A DNA stretch of 64,000 nucleotides from Gemmatimonadota bacterium (GTDB lineage: Bacteria; Gemmatimonadota; Gemmatimonadetes; Gemmatimonadales; Gemmatimonadaceae). Below are positions 21,205 through 31,704 of the stretch, piece by piece. The stretch lies in assembly GCA_016719105.1 (NCBI GenBank), contig JADKAQ010000003.1, positions 1 to 64,000 on the forward strand, in the 5' to 3' direction. The notes beneath the pieces are model-generated. The model was not told the origin of the DNA. It did not search any database and worked only from the letters and a program-made list of their open reading frames with translations. The stretch's first letter is position 1, and every line of letters starts with the position of its first letter. A program made the translations under genes and the position numbers.

Positions 21205-22056
21205 ATGTCCGATGCGATTGCGGTGATTGGAGCGGGGCAGATGGGGAACGGCATTGCCCATGTCTTTGCCCAGGCGGGCTTCCCGGTGACGATGATCGAC
21301 GTCTCCGCCGACGCCCTCGCGCGTGGGCGGTCGACGATCGAGAAGAACCTCGATCGCCAGGTGAAGAAGGGGACCATCGATGCGGCGGCCAAGGACGCGA
21401 CGCTGGCGCGCCTGTCGACCAGCACCGACATCGCGGCCATCGCCGGCGCCACGCTGGTCGTGGAAGCCGCGACCGAAAACGTCGACCTCAAGCATCGCAT
21501 CTTTGGCGACATGGACCGCCTGGCGGCCCCCGGGGCGATCCTCGCGACCAACACCAGCTCGATCTCCATCACCGACATCGCCGCACGGACAAAGCGTCCG
21601 GAGCAGGTGATCGGGATGCACTTCATGAATCCCGTGCCGGTCATGCAGCTCGTCGAGGTCATCCGAGGGCTGGCCACCAGCGACGCGACCACTCAGCGCG
21701 TCCTCGAGCTGTCGAAGGCGGTCGGCAAGACGCCGGTCGAGGTCAATGACTTTCCGGGGTTCGTCGCCAACCGCATCCTCCTCCCGATGATCAACGAGGC
21801 GGTCTTCGCGTTGATGGAAGGGGTGGGGACGGTGGAGGCGATCGACACCGTGATGAAGCTCGGCATGAATCATCCCATGGGCCCGCTCGCCCTGGCCGAT
21901 CTCATTGGCCTCGATACGTGCCTGGCCATCCTCGAGGTGCTGCATGAGGGCCTCGGCGACTCGAAGTATCGCCCCTGTCCCTTGCTCCGGAAGTACGTCG
22001 CCGCCGGCTGGTATGGCCGCAAGAGTGGCCGCGGCTTCTACAACTACGCCGCGTAA
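21205..22056 (+). CDS. hbd: 3-hydroxybutyryl-CoA dehydrogenase
   Basis: This 283-residue NAD(P)-dependent enzyme interconverts acetoacetyl-CoA and 3-hydroxybutyryl-CoA. The Rossmann motif is in VIGAGQMGNGIAHVFAQAGF. The catalytic His region is GMHFMNPVPVMQLVEVIRG, and the C-terminal domain shows NDFPGFVANRILLPMINEA and FYNYA at the end. The length is standard. It reads in the same direction as thiolase and acyl-CoA dehydrogenase. Confidence 0.95.
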   Translation: MSDAIAVIGAGQMGNGIAHVFAQAGFPVTMIDVSADALARGRSTIEKNLDRQVKKGTIDAAAKDATLARLSTSTDIAAIAGATLVVEAATENVDLKHRIFGDMDRLAAPGAILATNTSSISITDIAARTKRPEQVIGMHFMNPVPVMQLVEVIRGLATSDATTQRVLELSKAVGKTPVEVNDFPGFVANRILLPMINEAVFALMEGVGTVEAIDTVMKLGMNHPMGPLALADLIGLDTCLAILEVLHEGLGDSKYRPCPLLRKYVAAGWYGRKSGRGFYNYAA

Positions 22057-22074
22057 TGCGCACCCATCCGCTCT

Positions 22075-22106
22075 CGTCTTCTCGTCTTCCCGTCTCCCCG
22101 TCCTCC
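22075..22106 (+). repeat. Four tandem 8-bp CGTCTTCC-type units
   Basis: Units CGTCTTCT, CGTCTTCC, CGTCTCCC and CGTCCTCC stand in register in the 55-base gap between hbd and the acyl-CoA dehydrogenase, ending 5 bases before the ATG. They belong to the same family as the array at 2252. Confidence 0.8.
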
Positions 22107-22111
22107 GTTCT

Positions 22112-23275
22112 ATGAGCTGGGCCCTGATCCCCCTCACCGAAGAACAGCGCGCCATCCAGCAGGCGGCGCGCGACTTCGCCCACGCCGAACTCGCGCCGCA
22201 CAGCGAGCGATGGGATCGCGAGTCGTTCTTCGATCGCAGCATCGTCGGGAAGCTGGGCGCGTTAGGCTTCCTCGGCATGCTCATCCCCGAGGCGTACGAC
22301 GGCCTGGGGCTCGACACCTGCACGTATCTCGTCGCGCTCGAGGAGATCGCCGCGGTCGATGCGTCGGTGGCGGTCCTGATGAGCGTGCACAACTCGCTCC
22401 CCACGCAGATGCTCCTGCGCTATGGCAGCGAGGCGCAGAAGCAGCGGTACCTCAAGCCGATGGCACGCGGCGAGTCGCTCGGTGCCTTCGCCCTCTCCGA
22501 GCCGGATGCCGGCTCCGACGCGGCGTCTCTGCGTACGCAGGCCGTGCGGGATGGCGACCACTACGTCCTCTCCGGCGTCAAGGCGTGGGTCAGCGCCGGG
22601 GGACACGCCGATGTCATCCTCGCGATGGCCCGCACCGATACTCCCAATGACAGAAAGGGGGCCCGGGGGATCTCCACCTTCATTGTCACACCGGACATGC
22701 CCGGCTTCTCCGTGGGCAAGAAGGAGGACAAGATGGGGCTCCGGGGCTCCGAGACGACGCAACTCGTCTTTGACGAACTGCGTGTCCCCGCCGCCAATCT
22801 CCTGGGGCAGGAGGGGATGGGCTTCGTCTACGCCATGCAGTCGCTCGACAACGGGCGCCTGGGCATCGCCGCGCAGTCCATCGGCATCGCCCGCGCGGCG
22901 CTCGAGCACTCGGTGCGCTATGCCGCCGAGCGCAAGCAGTTCGGCAAGGCGATCAAGGAATTCCAGGCCATCCAGTTCAAGCTGGCCGACATGTCCACGC
23001 GCGTCGCCGCGTCGCGCGCCTTGCTCTACGCGGCCGCAGCGGCCAAGGACCGCGGCCAACCCATCACCCAGTTCGGGTCCATGAGCAAGCTCATGGCCTC
23101 GGAAACGGCCATGTGGGTCACCACCCAGGCCATCCAGATCTTCGGCGGCTACGGCTACGTGAAGGACTATCCCGTCGAGCGCCTCTTCCGCGATGCCAAG
23201 GTGACCGAAATCTACGAAGGCACGTCTGAGATCCAGCGAATCGTGATCGCCCGTGAACTGTACGCGAAGTCCTAG
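22112..23275 (+). CDS. Short-chain acyl-CoA dehydrogenase
   Basis: This is a 387-residue FAD enzyme introducing a 2,3-double bond into acyl-CoA. I chose the ATG at 22112 because the protein then begins with the family start LTEEQRAIQQAARDFAHAEL. Substrate and FAD loops are seen in FALSEPDAGSDA and YVLSGVKAWVSAGG. The C-terminal catalytic Glu region is IYEGTSEIQRIVIAREL. Adjacency to leucine dehydrogenase makes an isovaleryl/isobutyryl-CoA substrate plausible; butyryl-CoA is the alternative. Confidence 0.92.
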   Translation: MSWALIPLTEEQRAIQQAARDFAHAELAPHSERWDRESFFDRSIVGKLGALGFLGMLIPEAYDGLGLDTCTYLVALEEIAAVDASVAVLMSVHNSLPTQMLLRYGSEAQKQRYLKPMARGESLGAFALSEPDAGSDAASLRTQAVRDGDHYVLSGVKAWVSAGGHADVILAMARTDTPNDRKGARGISTFIVTPDMPGFSVGKKEDKMGLRGSETTQLVFDELRVPAANLLGQEGMGFVYAMQSLDNGRLGIAAQSIGIARAALEHSVRYAAERKQFGKAIKEFQAIQFKLADMSTRVAASRALLYAAAAAKDRGQPITQFGSMSKLMASETAMWVTTQAIQIFGGYGYVKDYPVERLFRDAKVTEIYEGTSEIQRIVIARELYAKS

Positions 23276-23284
23276 GCCGTCACT

Positions 23285-23316
23285 CGTCTTCCCGTCTTCT
23301 CGTCTTCTCGTCTTCC
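23285..23316 (+). repeat. Four tandem 8-bp CGTCTTCC-type units
   Basis: CGTCTTCC, CGTCTTCT, CGTCTTCT and CGTCTTCC fill most of the 54-base gap between the acyl-CoA dehydrogenase and leucine dehydrogenase genes, in phase and all plus-oriented. Confidence 0.8.
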
Positions 23317-23329
23317 CAAGAGCAACGCC

Positions 23330-24406
23330 ATGAACTTGTTCGATACCATCGCCGGCATGGGCCATGAGCAACTCGTCGTCTGTCACGACAAGTCCTCGGG
23401 CTACCGCGGCATCATCGCCATCCACGATACCACACTCGGTCCCGCCCTCGGCGGGACGCGGTTCTGGCAGTATCGCAGCGATGAGGAGGCCATCATCGAT
23501 GCCCTGCGCCTCGCGCGCGGCATGACCTACAAGAACGCGGTCGCCGGCCTCAACCTCGGCGGCGGCAAGGCCGTCATCATCGGCGACAATCGCACGGCCA
23601 AGCGCGAGATGATCTTCCGCGCCCACGGGCGCTTCGTCGAGTCGTTAGGTGGTCGCTACGTCACCGCCGAGGACGTGGGGACGAGCACCGCCGACATGGA
23701 CTTCGTCCACATGGAGACCGACTACGTCGCCGGCCTCGCCACCAAGTCGGGCGACCCGTCACCCGTGACGGCACGCGGCGTCTTTCGCGCCATCCAGGCC
23801 TCGGCCAAGCATCGCTGGGGCTCCGAGTCGGTCGCCGGCAAGACCATCGCCGTGCAGGGACTCGGCAACGTCGGTCACTACCTGTGCAAGGAGCTGCACG
23901 CGCACGAGGCCAAGCTCGTGGTCACTGACATCGACGCCACGCGCGTGAAGCGCGTTGTCGACGAATTCGGCGCGCGCGCCGTCGACCTCGACGCCATCTA
24001 CAGCACGGCGGCCGATATCTTCGCCCCCTGCGCCCTGGGCGGCATCATCAACGACGACACGCTTCCCAAGCTCCGCGTCGAGATCATCGCCGGTGCCGCC
24101 AACAACCAGCTCCTCCTCGCCGAGAAGCACGGCGGCGAGTTGGAGAAGAAGGGGATCCTGTACGCCCCCGACTTCGTCGCCAACGCGGGCGGCGTGATCA
24201 ACGTGTACAGCGAACTCGCCGGCTGGACGGCGCAGCGTGCGCTGCGCAAGGCAGACGAGATCTACGACACCACGCTCGGCGTCTTCGAGATCGCCCGCGA
24301 GCAGGGCATCCCGACCTACGAAGCGGCGGATCGCCTGGCCGAGCGCCGCTTGCACGCCGTGGGTGGCCTCGTGCGCACCTGGCCGCAGTGGCCGCGGAAG
24401 AGCTGA
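23330..24406 (+). CDS. ldh: Leucine dehydrogenase (Glu/Leu/Phe/Val family)
   Basis: This 358-residue NAD-dependent amino-acid dehydrogenase deaminates branched-chain amino acids to keto acids. The substrate and catalytic lysines are in MTYKNAVAGLNLGGGKAV, and the dinucleotide fold in VQGLGNVGHYLCKEL. Length and the N-terminal DTTLGPALGGTRFW fit leucine rather than glutamate dehydrogenase. The operon-like order with acyl-CoA dehydrogenase fits leucine/valine catabolism. A Phe or Val preference cannot be excluded. Confidence 0.9.
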   Translation: MNLFDTIAGMGHEQLVVCHDKSSGYRGIIAIHDTTLGPALGGTRFWQYRSDEEAIIDALRLARGMTYKNAVAGLNLGGGKAVIIGDNRTAKREMIFRAHGRFVESLGGRYVTAEDVGTSTADMDFVHMETDYVAGLATKSGDPSPVTARGVFRAIQASAKHRWGSESVAGKTIAVQGLGNVGHYLCKELHAHEAKLVVTDIDATRVKRVVDEFGARAVDLDAIYSTAADIFAPCALGGIINDDTLPKLRVEIIAGAANNQLLLAEKHGGELEKKGILYAPDFVANAGGVINVYSELAGWTAQRALRKADEIYDTTLGVFEIAREQGIPTYEAADRLAERRLHAVGGLVRTWPQWPRKS

Positions 24407-24436
24407 AGACGGGAAGACGGGAAGACGGGAGGACGA
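24405..24436 (-). repeat. Four tandem 8-bp units, reverse orientation
   Basis: GAAGACGG x3 then GAGGACGA, the reverse complement of the CGTCTTCC family. It begins within the leucine dehydrogenase stop codon and ends just before a terminator hairpin. Confidence 0.8.
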
Positions 24437-24442
24437 GTGAAC

Positions 24443-24488
24443 GACAGAGGGGCGGGGGCGCTGAACCGGGCGCGTCCGCCCCTCTGTC
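24443..24488 (+). terminator. Hairpin after leucine dehydrogenase
   Basis: GACAGAGGGGCGG (24443-24455) pairs perfectly with CCGCCCCTCTGTC (24476-24488), a 13-bp stem with a 20-base GC-rich loop. There is no U-tract. It likely separates the catabolic transcript from rpiB-glyA. Confidence 0.65.
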
Positions 24489-24527
24489 ATAGCCCCCGCC
24501 AGTGCTAGAATTCTCCGGGTCGCATCT

Positions 24528-24543
24528 CGTCTTCCCGTCCTCT
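24528..24543 (+). repeat. Two 8-bp CGTCTTCC-type units
   Basis: CGTCTTCC and CGTCCTCT end 9 bases before the rpiB ATG and are followed by GAAC, the same sequence that follows the purH-side array. Confidence 0.65.
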
Positions 24544-24552
24544 GAACTTCCG

Positions 24553-24998
24553 ATGTCCGAGACCATTCCCATCGCATCCGACCACGCTGGCTTCGACATG
24601 AAGCAGAAGATGGTCGAGCGCCTCCGCGCCTTGGGGTATGACGCGCAGGACCTTGGCACGAACTCTCCCGCCTCGACCGACTACCCCGACTTCGCCCACC
24701 TCGTGGCCGCGCGAGTCGAGCATGGAGAGGCGCGGCGCGGCATCCTGCTCTGTGGCACCGGGCTCGGGATGTCGTACGCCGCCAACCGGCATGCACATGT
24801 GCGGGCGGCGGTCGCGTGGACGCCGGAGATCGCCGAGCTCTCGCGCCTGCATAACGATTCCAACATCCTCGTCCTCCCGGCGCGCTTCGTGTCCGAGGAC
24901 GATGCTGCTGCCATCCTCGAGACCTGGCTCACGACCCCGTTCGAAGGGGGACGCCATGAACGCCGGGTCGAGAAAATCGAACCTACGCCGGAGTCGAC

Positions 24999-25002
<4 letters not shown>
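24553..25002 (+). CDS. rpiB: Ribose-5-phosphate isomerase B
   Basis: It interconverts ribose 5-phosphate and ribulose 5-phosphate (RpiB/LacAB fold). It is 149 residues from the ATG at 24553. The family start is IPIASDHAGFDMKQ and the anion-binding loop is LLCGTGLGMSYAAN with the catalytic Cys. NSPASTDYPDFAHLV is typical. The stop overlaps the glyA start by 4 bases. Ribose supply and one-carbon units (glyA) both feed purine synthesis. Confidence 0.95.
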
Positions 25003-26294
<1,292 letters not shown>

Positions 26295-26334
26295 CGCGGC
26301 GTCACGGGACCCGGTGATGGGTCGCGGTGGCGAA

Positions 26335-27024
<690 letters not shown>

Positions 27025-27132
27025 TTCCCCCCATCGTCACCCGTCTCCGACGACGAGGCGGTCACGCGCTTTCCCAAGGGCTTCGTGACGAAGAAGCCGT
27101 ACCTCCGCGTCACCCCCCAGCCCAACACCTGA
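27025..27132 (+). pseudogene. 3' end of a gene lost in the poly-G block
   Basis: In the frame ending at TGA 27130-27132 the sequence reads as a sensible C-terminus: DDEAVTRFPKGFVTKK followed by PYLRVTPQPNT. The codon pattern is like the neighbours, with ordinary charged and aromatic residues, unlike the other two frames. Upstream the frame dissolves into G runs. A strong terminator follows 29 bases later. The family is not recognisable from 35 residues. Confidence 0.5.
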
Positions 27133-27160
27133 CGGCGGCGCACCATCCGACGACTCACTC

Positions 27161-27194
27161 GAACACGGCCGGGCCTTCGGGTCCGGCCGTGTTC
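27161..27194. terminator. Strong hairpin with TTCG loop between convergent genes
   Basis: GAACACGGCCGG (27161-27172) pairs perfectly with CCGGCCGTGTTC (27183-27194). The stem extends by GCC/GGT around a TTCG tetraloop, giving 15 pairs. It lies between the broken plus-strand gene and the convergent glycosyltransferase gene and can serve both. Confidence 0.8.
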
Positions 27195-27209
27195 GTTCAC
27201 CGGCGGGAT

Positions 27210-28850
27210 CTACCGGCGCGCCAGGAGGCGATCGACGGCGGCGCCGCGGCAGGCCGCGGGGAGCGGACCCGCCGGCGCTCCGCGCGGCGCCGGCTCCTCG
27301 TCGCGTCCCCCGGCCGTCGGTCGACGATCGAATCGCATCAGCACGACCTCGCGCATTGTTCCGTCGGCGGCGACATGCCGTTCCGTGTACGTCGCGCGCC
27401 GTTCCCCGAACGTGTCGGCGGCCCGTACGATGACGTCAGGCCCCTGCAGTTCGCCCGCCGCGACGAACAGGATCCACGTCCGCGCCGCATCGTGCAGCTG
27501 GCGAACCTCTGCCTCGTAGCCTGCGAGTGCCGTATCGTGGCAGCTGCCGACGAGCACCGGCACGGCCCCCAGCCCCGTGCGCGGGGCGTAGTACCACCAC
27601 GCCTGCCACCCGCCGTATGGGACGTACACGCGATCGCCGGGACGGTACTCTCGTTGAAGCCGTTCGAAGAGCGGACGCGTGTGCTGCAACGTGTACGGCG
27701 GCGGCGATCGCACGGCTGACACCAGCGGCGGGGTGATCAGGAGCAACGCCATGGCCGCCGTCGCCCACCGCGGGCCCTTCGCCAGCGTGGCCACCGCCGC
27801 GATCCCCGCCGACACGAGCAGCACCGCGATCGGCGCCAGGAAGAAGGCCAGGCGCCCCTCCAGCGGATACCGCCCCAGCGCCGCAGCCGCCATGGCCCCG
27901 ACAATCGGCGCCGCGAGCGTCAGCGCGACCGGGCGCGAACGCCGCCACACCGCCCACCCACCAACGACGGCCAGCGCGAAGTACGCGTAGCTCCAGCGCC
28001 AGTCGGTGACCTCGGCAATGATGACCCGGAGCGTGTACGCGGGCCACTTGAGCTCATCCCACGTGCGCGGTGGGAAGGGGAGAAAGCCGCTCGACCAGTA
28101 GTCGCGCATGAACTGCATCGTCCCCGTCGAGACGCGCCCCTGGGCCGAGGCGAGCGCGAGCAGGCCGGAGATCCCCCAGGCACCCACCGTGGCGACCGTG
28201 CCGAGCGAGAGTCGGCGCGCGTGACGCCAGTCTCCCCACAGGAGGGCCCCCCCGGCCGCCGCGAGCGCGAATAGCGCGGGCTGCGACATCCACGGAGCCG
28301 TGATCCCCACCAGCACCATTCCCCACCGCCGCCAGCGGCTGGGATCCCTGTCCTGTGACACGACGCCGATGAGGAGGAGCGCCGCGGTCAGCGCCAGATC
28401 GCCCGAGTACTGCTTCGCCTGTGACGACAGCCAGACGTGCTCGGCGGAGATCCCCAGGAGGAGCGGTGGCAGCGCCGCCCACGATCCGTCCAGCAGGCGG
28501 CGGGCGAGCGCCCACGTCAGGAGCAGCGCGAGCACCCCCATCGCGAACGGATAGGCCCGCATGGAGAACTCGCCCGCGCCCACGAGTGCGAAGATCCCCT
28601 TCTGGATCAGGAGGAAGATCGACGGCGCGACCTGGTCGTAGTCGAGCGGCTGGGTGAGCAGTTCGCCCAACGAGCGCGCGTCGAGATTGTGCACGACGGC
28701 GATCTCGTCGACCCACAGCGATCGGCGGGAGGCGAACTGGATCGACATCGCCGCCACGCCGATCGCGACGGCGATCACCTCCCACCAACTCGGCCTCGGG
28801 CGCGCGCGATCGCCCTCCGCGGAGTCGGGCCGTCGCGTTCCCTCGCTCAC
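27210..28850 (-). CDS. Membrane glycosyltransferase-like protein (GT39/PMT type)
   Basis: This 546-residue protein has about 10-12 membrane segments. The first loop carries SLWVDEIAVVHNL, an acidic motif placed as in GT-C glycosyltransferases that use polyprenyl-phosphate sugars. The C-terminal 150 residues are soluble and presumably periplasmic. It probably transfers sugar to lipid or protein at the inner membrane; donor and acceptor are unknown. Its start overlaps the proline dehydrogenase stop by 4 bases. Confidence 0.72.
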   Translation of the reverse strand: MSEGTRRPDSAEGDRARPRPSWWEVIAVAIGVAAMSIQFASRRSLWVDEIAVVHNLDARSLGELLTQPLDYDQVAPSIFLLIQKGIFALVGAGEFSMRAYPFAMGVLALLLTWALARRLLDGSWAALPPLLLGISAEHVWLSSQAKQYSGDLALTAALLLIGVVSQDRDPSRWRRWGMVLVGITAPWMSQPALFALAAAGGALLWGDWRHARRLSLGTVATVGAWGISGLLALASAQGRVSTGTMQFMRDYWSSGFLPFPPRTWDELKWPAYTLRVIIAEVTDWRWSYAYFALAVVGGWAVWRRSRPVALTLAAPIVGAMAAAALGRYPLEGRLAFFLAPIAVLLVSAGIAAVATLAKGPRWATAAMALLLITPPLVSAVRSPPPYTLQHTRPLFERLQREYRPGDRVYVPYGGWQAWWYYAPRTGLGAVPVLVGSCHDTALAGYEAEVRQLHDAARTWILFVAAGELQGPDVIVRAADTFGERRATYTERHVAADGTMREVVLMRFDRRPTAGGRDEEPAPRGAPAGPLPAACRGAAVDRLLARR

Positions 28851-29773
28851 ATGAACGCGCTACGCACCACGAACCAGACGTTGGCCGGACGCTCGGCGAG
28901 ACGGCGCATGTACCAGGGGAACCAGTTGTTGCCGTAGCTGATAAGGCAGCGCACCGCGTGTCCCTGCGCGGCGAGCGCACGCTGCTCGGCCGAGCGAATG
29001 CCGTAGAGCATGTGGATCTCGAACTTCCCCGGGGCGACGCCAAGCTCGGCCGCCGTGGCGACCAGCTGCTGGATCAGCGACATGTCGTGCGTCCCGAAGA
29101 CCGGGAAGGCGCCGCCCTGCTTCGCGGCCTTCAGCAGCGTCACACCTAACGACAGGTACTGCGCGTCGGTGTCGCTCTTGGCCGGGAAGGCCACCGACGC
29201 GGGCTCGGCGTAGGCGCCCTTCACCATGCGGATCGCCGGCTTGATCGCCAGGAGCCTCTGCAGGTCCTTGGGGGTGCGGAACAGGTAGGACTGCAGGCAG
29301 AGTCCCACCTTGTCGTTCGCGGCCTTGAGCTTCTCGTACAGCTCCAGCGTGCGGTCGACGTACGACGAGTCCTCCATGTCGATCCACAGGAGCTGCCCCT
29401 CGGCGGCGGCCGCCGCGGCGATGGGGGCAATCTGTCGCACGCATTCGTCCACCGAGAGGTCGAGCCCGAGCTGCGTCGGCTTGACCGACACCTGCGTCGG
29501 GAGCTTGCGCCGGACGATCTCGCCTAACGCCGAGAGGTAGTGATCGCGCACTTCGTCGGTATTGCGCTCGCCGGTGAGCGTCTCGCCCAATCGGGTGATG
29601 ATCGTCCCGATCCGTGCGGGTGATAGGGTCTGCGCCGCATCGAGGGCGTCGGACAGCTTCTCGCCGGGCATGAAGCGCTTGACGGCGCGACGGGCAAACG
29701 CCCGCTGCGTCATCTGCGAGGCGAGCCATTGGGACTTCGAGGCGCGGAGCAGGGCGTTGCGCGCGAGTGACAT
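28847..29773 (-). CDS. putA: Proline dehydrogenase
   Basis: This 308-residue FAD enzyme oxidises proline to pyrroline-5-carboxylate; it is the single-domain form, lacking the P5C dehydrogenase half. The TIM-barrel motifs are visible: LLWIDMEDSSYVDRTLELY, CLQSYLFRT, IRMVKGAYAEP, FGTHDMSLIQ, FEIHMLYGIRS. No P5C dehydrogenase is in the window. The upstream gap holds a 48-base G homopolymer. Confidence 0.9.
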   Translation of the reverse strand: MSLARNALLRASKSQWLASQMTQRAFARRAVKRFMPGEKLSDALDAAQTLSPARIGTIITRLGETLTGERNTDEVRDHYLSALGEIVRRKLPTQVSVKPTQLGLDLSVDECVRQIAPIAAAAAAEGQLLWIDMEDSSYVDRTLELYEKLKAANDKVGLCLQSYLFRTPKDLQRLLAIKPAIRMVKGAYAEPASVAFPAKSDTDAQYLSLGVTLLKAAKQGGAFPVFGTHDMSLIQQLVATAAELGVAPGKFEIHMLYGIRSAEQRALAAQGHAVRCLISYGNNWFPWYMRRLAERPANVWFVVRSAFM

Positions 29774-29876
29774 GTCGCGAATGGGGCGATGGTGAGAGGG
29801 GCGTTATCGGTCGCGGAGTGGCCGGAGCTGCGCCCCTAAGATACGCCACGCCGGTGGTCGACGCGCAGCATCAGGG

Positions 29877-29926
<50 letters not shown>

Positions 29927-30007
29927 CCACGCGCCGCCGCACCGGCCGCCTCTCGCTTCGGCCGGGGGGCCACGCCCCTTAACCGGCGCCGGTGTCTGGA
30001 TCGGCCC

Positions 30008-30718
30008 TCAGGACTCCGCGCAGCGCCAGGTCAGCACGATGCGGCCGAGCCCGCGCAGCGCCCGCGGAATGGGTCCGCCGCGTGGCACGGGGTGCGATGT
30101 GGCATCGGAGGAGCCCGGTGCCCACTCCATCGCCATGGTCGCGTCGCCCTGCGCGTCCCAGGTGTAGCCCGCCTGCCCACCCGTGGGGAGTCGCCGGACG
30201 AACTCCACGCGCGAGAGCACGCCGTCGCGCGTGGCGCGCGCGAAGACCACCAGACTGAGTCCGTCGCGCAGCCGACCCTGCAGCCGTTGACGCCGGCTTC
30301 CGTCGGCGGTGGTGCTCAGCGGCACGCACACCACGGCCGGGTCGCCGCCAAAGGCGCGGATGTGCTGGCGAACATCGAGGACCTTACGAACCTGTGCCGG
30401 CAGCGTGTTGAATGCCGCGTTGTCGCCGGCGACCGAATCGGCGGGAATGGGGAGGGGCGGAAGCACCAGCGCCTGGCGTTGATCGGGAGGTGCAACGCGC
30501 GTCGCGGGCGGTCGTGCCGGACGCTGCGCGCTCGCCACGCGGGTGCCCACGGCGGGCCAGAAGGCGAGGGCGAGCGCGAGGGCGAGCCACGAGACGAGCG
30601 CGACGCGACGCGACGGTTTCGGGTCGAGGGCCAGCGGCATCACCTGCGAACCGCTCTCCCGCTCGCAGCAGGGGACGAGGCGTCCCGGCCCCGATCGGAG
30701 CTCCGCGACTCCCGACAT
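30008..30718 (-). CDS. Secreted hypothetical protein
   Basis: This protein of up to 236 residues has a hydrophobic signal (VSWLALALALAFWPAVG) followed by an AQRPARPP-type Pro/Arg linker. The mature domain of about 130 residues ends GRIVLTWRCAES with two or three Cys (AVVCVPLS, LTWRCAES). An ATG at 30640 gives a more normal signal length. The ATG at 30718 sits two bases after the preceding stop and fits coupling. No family is recognised; a TonB-C-like or periplasmic domain is possible. Confidence 0.55.
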   Translation of the reverse strand: MSGVAELRSGPGRLVPCCERESGSQVMPLALDPKPSRRVALVSWLALALALAFWPAVGTRVASAQRPARPPATRVAPPDQRQALVLPPLPIPADSVAGDNAAFNTLPAQVRKVLDVRQHIRAFGGDPAVVCVPLSTTADGSRRQRLQGRLRDGLSLVVFARATRDGVLSRVEFVRRLPTGGQAGYTWDAQGDATMAMEWAPGSSDATSHPVPRGGPIPRALRGLGRIVLTWRCAES

Positions 30719-30720
30719 CG

Positions 30721-31293
30721 CTAGGCGTCGCGAGCGGCGGAGAACGATTCGGTGAGGAGGGCGGCGCTCAGCGCGCTCAGCACCACGGCGGCGATCGCGA
30801 AGGCGTGGCCGGCGCCGCCGAGCGCGGGGGGGGCATCGGCGAGCGCCGCCAGTCCCGTGCGTGCCCCGCGCGACATGACGGCGATGGCCCCACCCGAGAG
30901 GATGCAGGCGGCGAGGGGAACCGCCACCTGCAACGGGCGCTGGCGCGGCACGCGCAGTGCCTGCAGGAAGACGCTGGCCACCGACAACCAGAGGGCGACT
31001 TGCAGCAGGGGATACGCGAAGCGGAGTCTCGCGTGGGCCACGGCTCCGTCAGGCGCAGCGCGGCAGAGCGTGGCGTCGCCATAGCGCGGCCACCACCGGC
31101 AGTCGCTACGCACGACACCTGGCGGCGACGCGAGGCGCGAGAGCCCCACCGCCGTGAGTTCGTACGTGGTACCGTCAGGTGCTGCAGCGCGCCCCCACGG
31201 CAGGGTACAGGCGCGCTGCAGCGCGATGGCGGTGAGGAAGATCGCCACGGCGCTCGCGATGCGGCGGCCGCGACGACCTCTCACCGCCATCAT
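30721..31293 (-). CDS. Hypothetical integral membrane protein
   Basis: This 190-residue protein has four hydrophobic segments (near residues 12-28, 93-110, 121-138 and 160-180). An extracytoplasmic loop between segments 1 and 2 contains Cys pairs and DCRWWPRYGDATLC. No family is recognised. It is adjacent to the secreted protein and probably co-transcribed with it. Confidence 0.55.
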   Translation of the reverse strand: MMAVRGRRGRRIASAVAIFLTAIALQRACTLPWGRAAAPDGTTYELTAVGLSRLASPPGVVRSDCRWWPRYGDATLCRAAPDGAVAHARLRFAYPLLQVALWLSVASVFLQALRVPRQRPLQVAVPLAACILSGGAIAVMSRGARTGLAALADAPPALGGAGHAFAIAAVVLSALSAALLTESFSAARDA

Positions 31294-31296
31294 CTC

Positions 31297-31539
31297 TTAC
31301 TTGACGTGCCGGAACGTGAGCTTTCGCAGCGCTCTGGACATCGTCGATGCATGCACGCCGAACTTGTCGGCGAGTTCGTGCAGTGGCATTCCGCGCTTGT
31401 GCATCTGGCGGGCTTTGCTGACATCCTTCTCCGTCAGCTTCGACGCGAAGTTGTCACTGCCCTTGCGATTGGCGGCGCCCGCATAACGAGCCGGCTGGCG
31501 CCGCGACGAGAACCGCGTGTCGCGCTTTCGTCCAGGCAT
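31297..31539 (-). CDS. Small helix-turn-helix protein
   Basis: This is an 80-residue basic protein from the ATG at 31539; the frame upstream adds only poorly coding sequence. The C-terminal half is an HTH of the Hin/resolvase-tail type: LTEKDVSKARQMHKRGMPLH then ELADKFGVHASTMSRALRKL. There is no catalytic recombinase domain. It may be a stand-alone regulator or the remnant of a mobile-element protein. Confidence 0.65.
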   Translation of the reverse strand: MPGRKRDTRFSSRRQPARYAGAANRKGSDNFASKLTEKDVSKARQMHKRGMPLHELADKFGVHASTMSRALRKLTFRHVK

Positions 31540-31704
31540 ACGGCACTCCAAGGCTGGGAGTGAAGGTGACGCCCTTGAGGGGTTGGTGGCGTCAGGGACA
31601 ATGTAATGCGTGGTACCAACGGCGAGGAACCGAAAGTCGCGAATTGTCCCCTGAAACGCTCGCGACCCCAAAGGGCCCGATGCGGGCCCCACCTCACACC
31701 CAAA

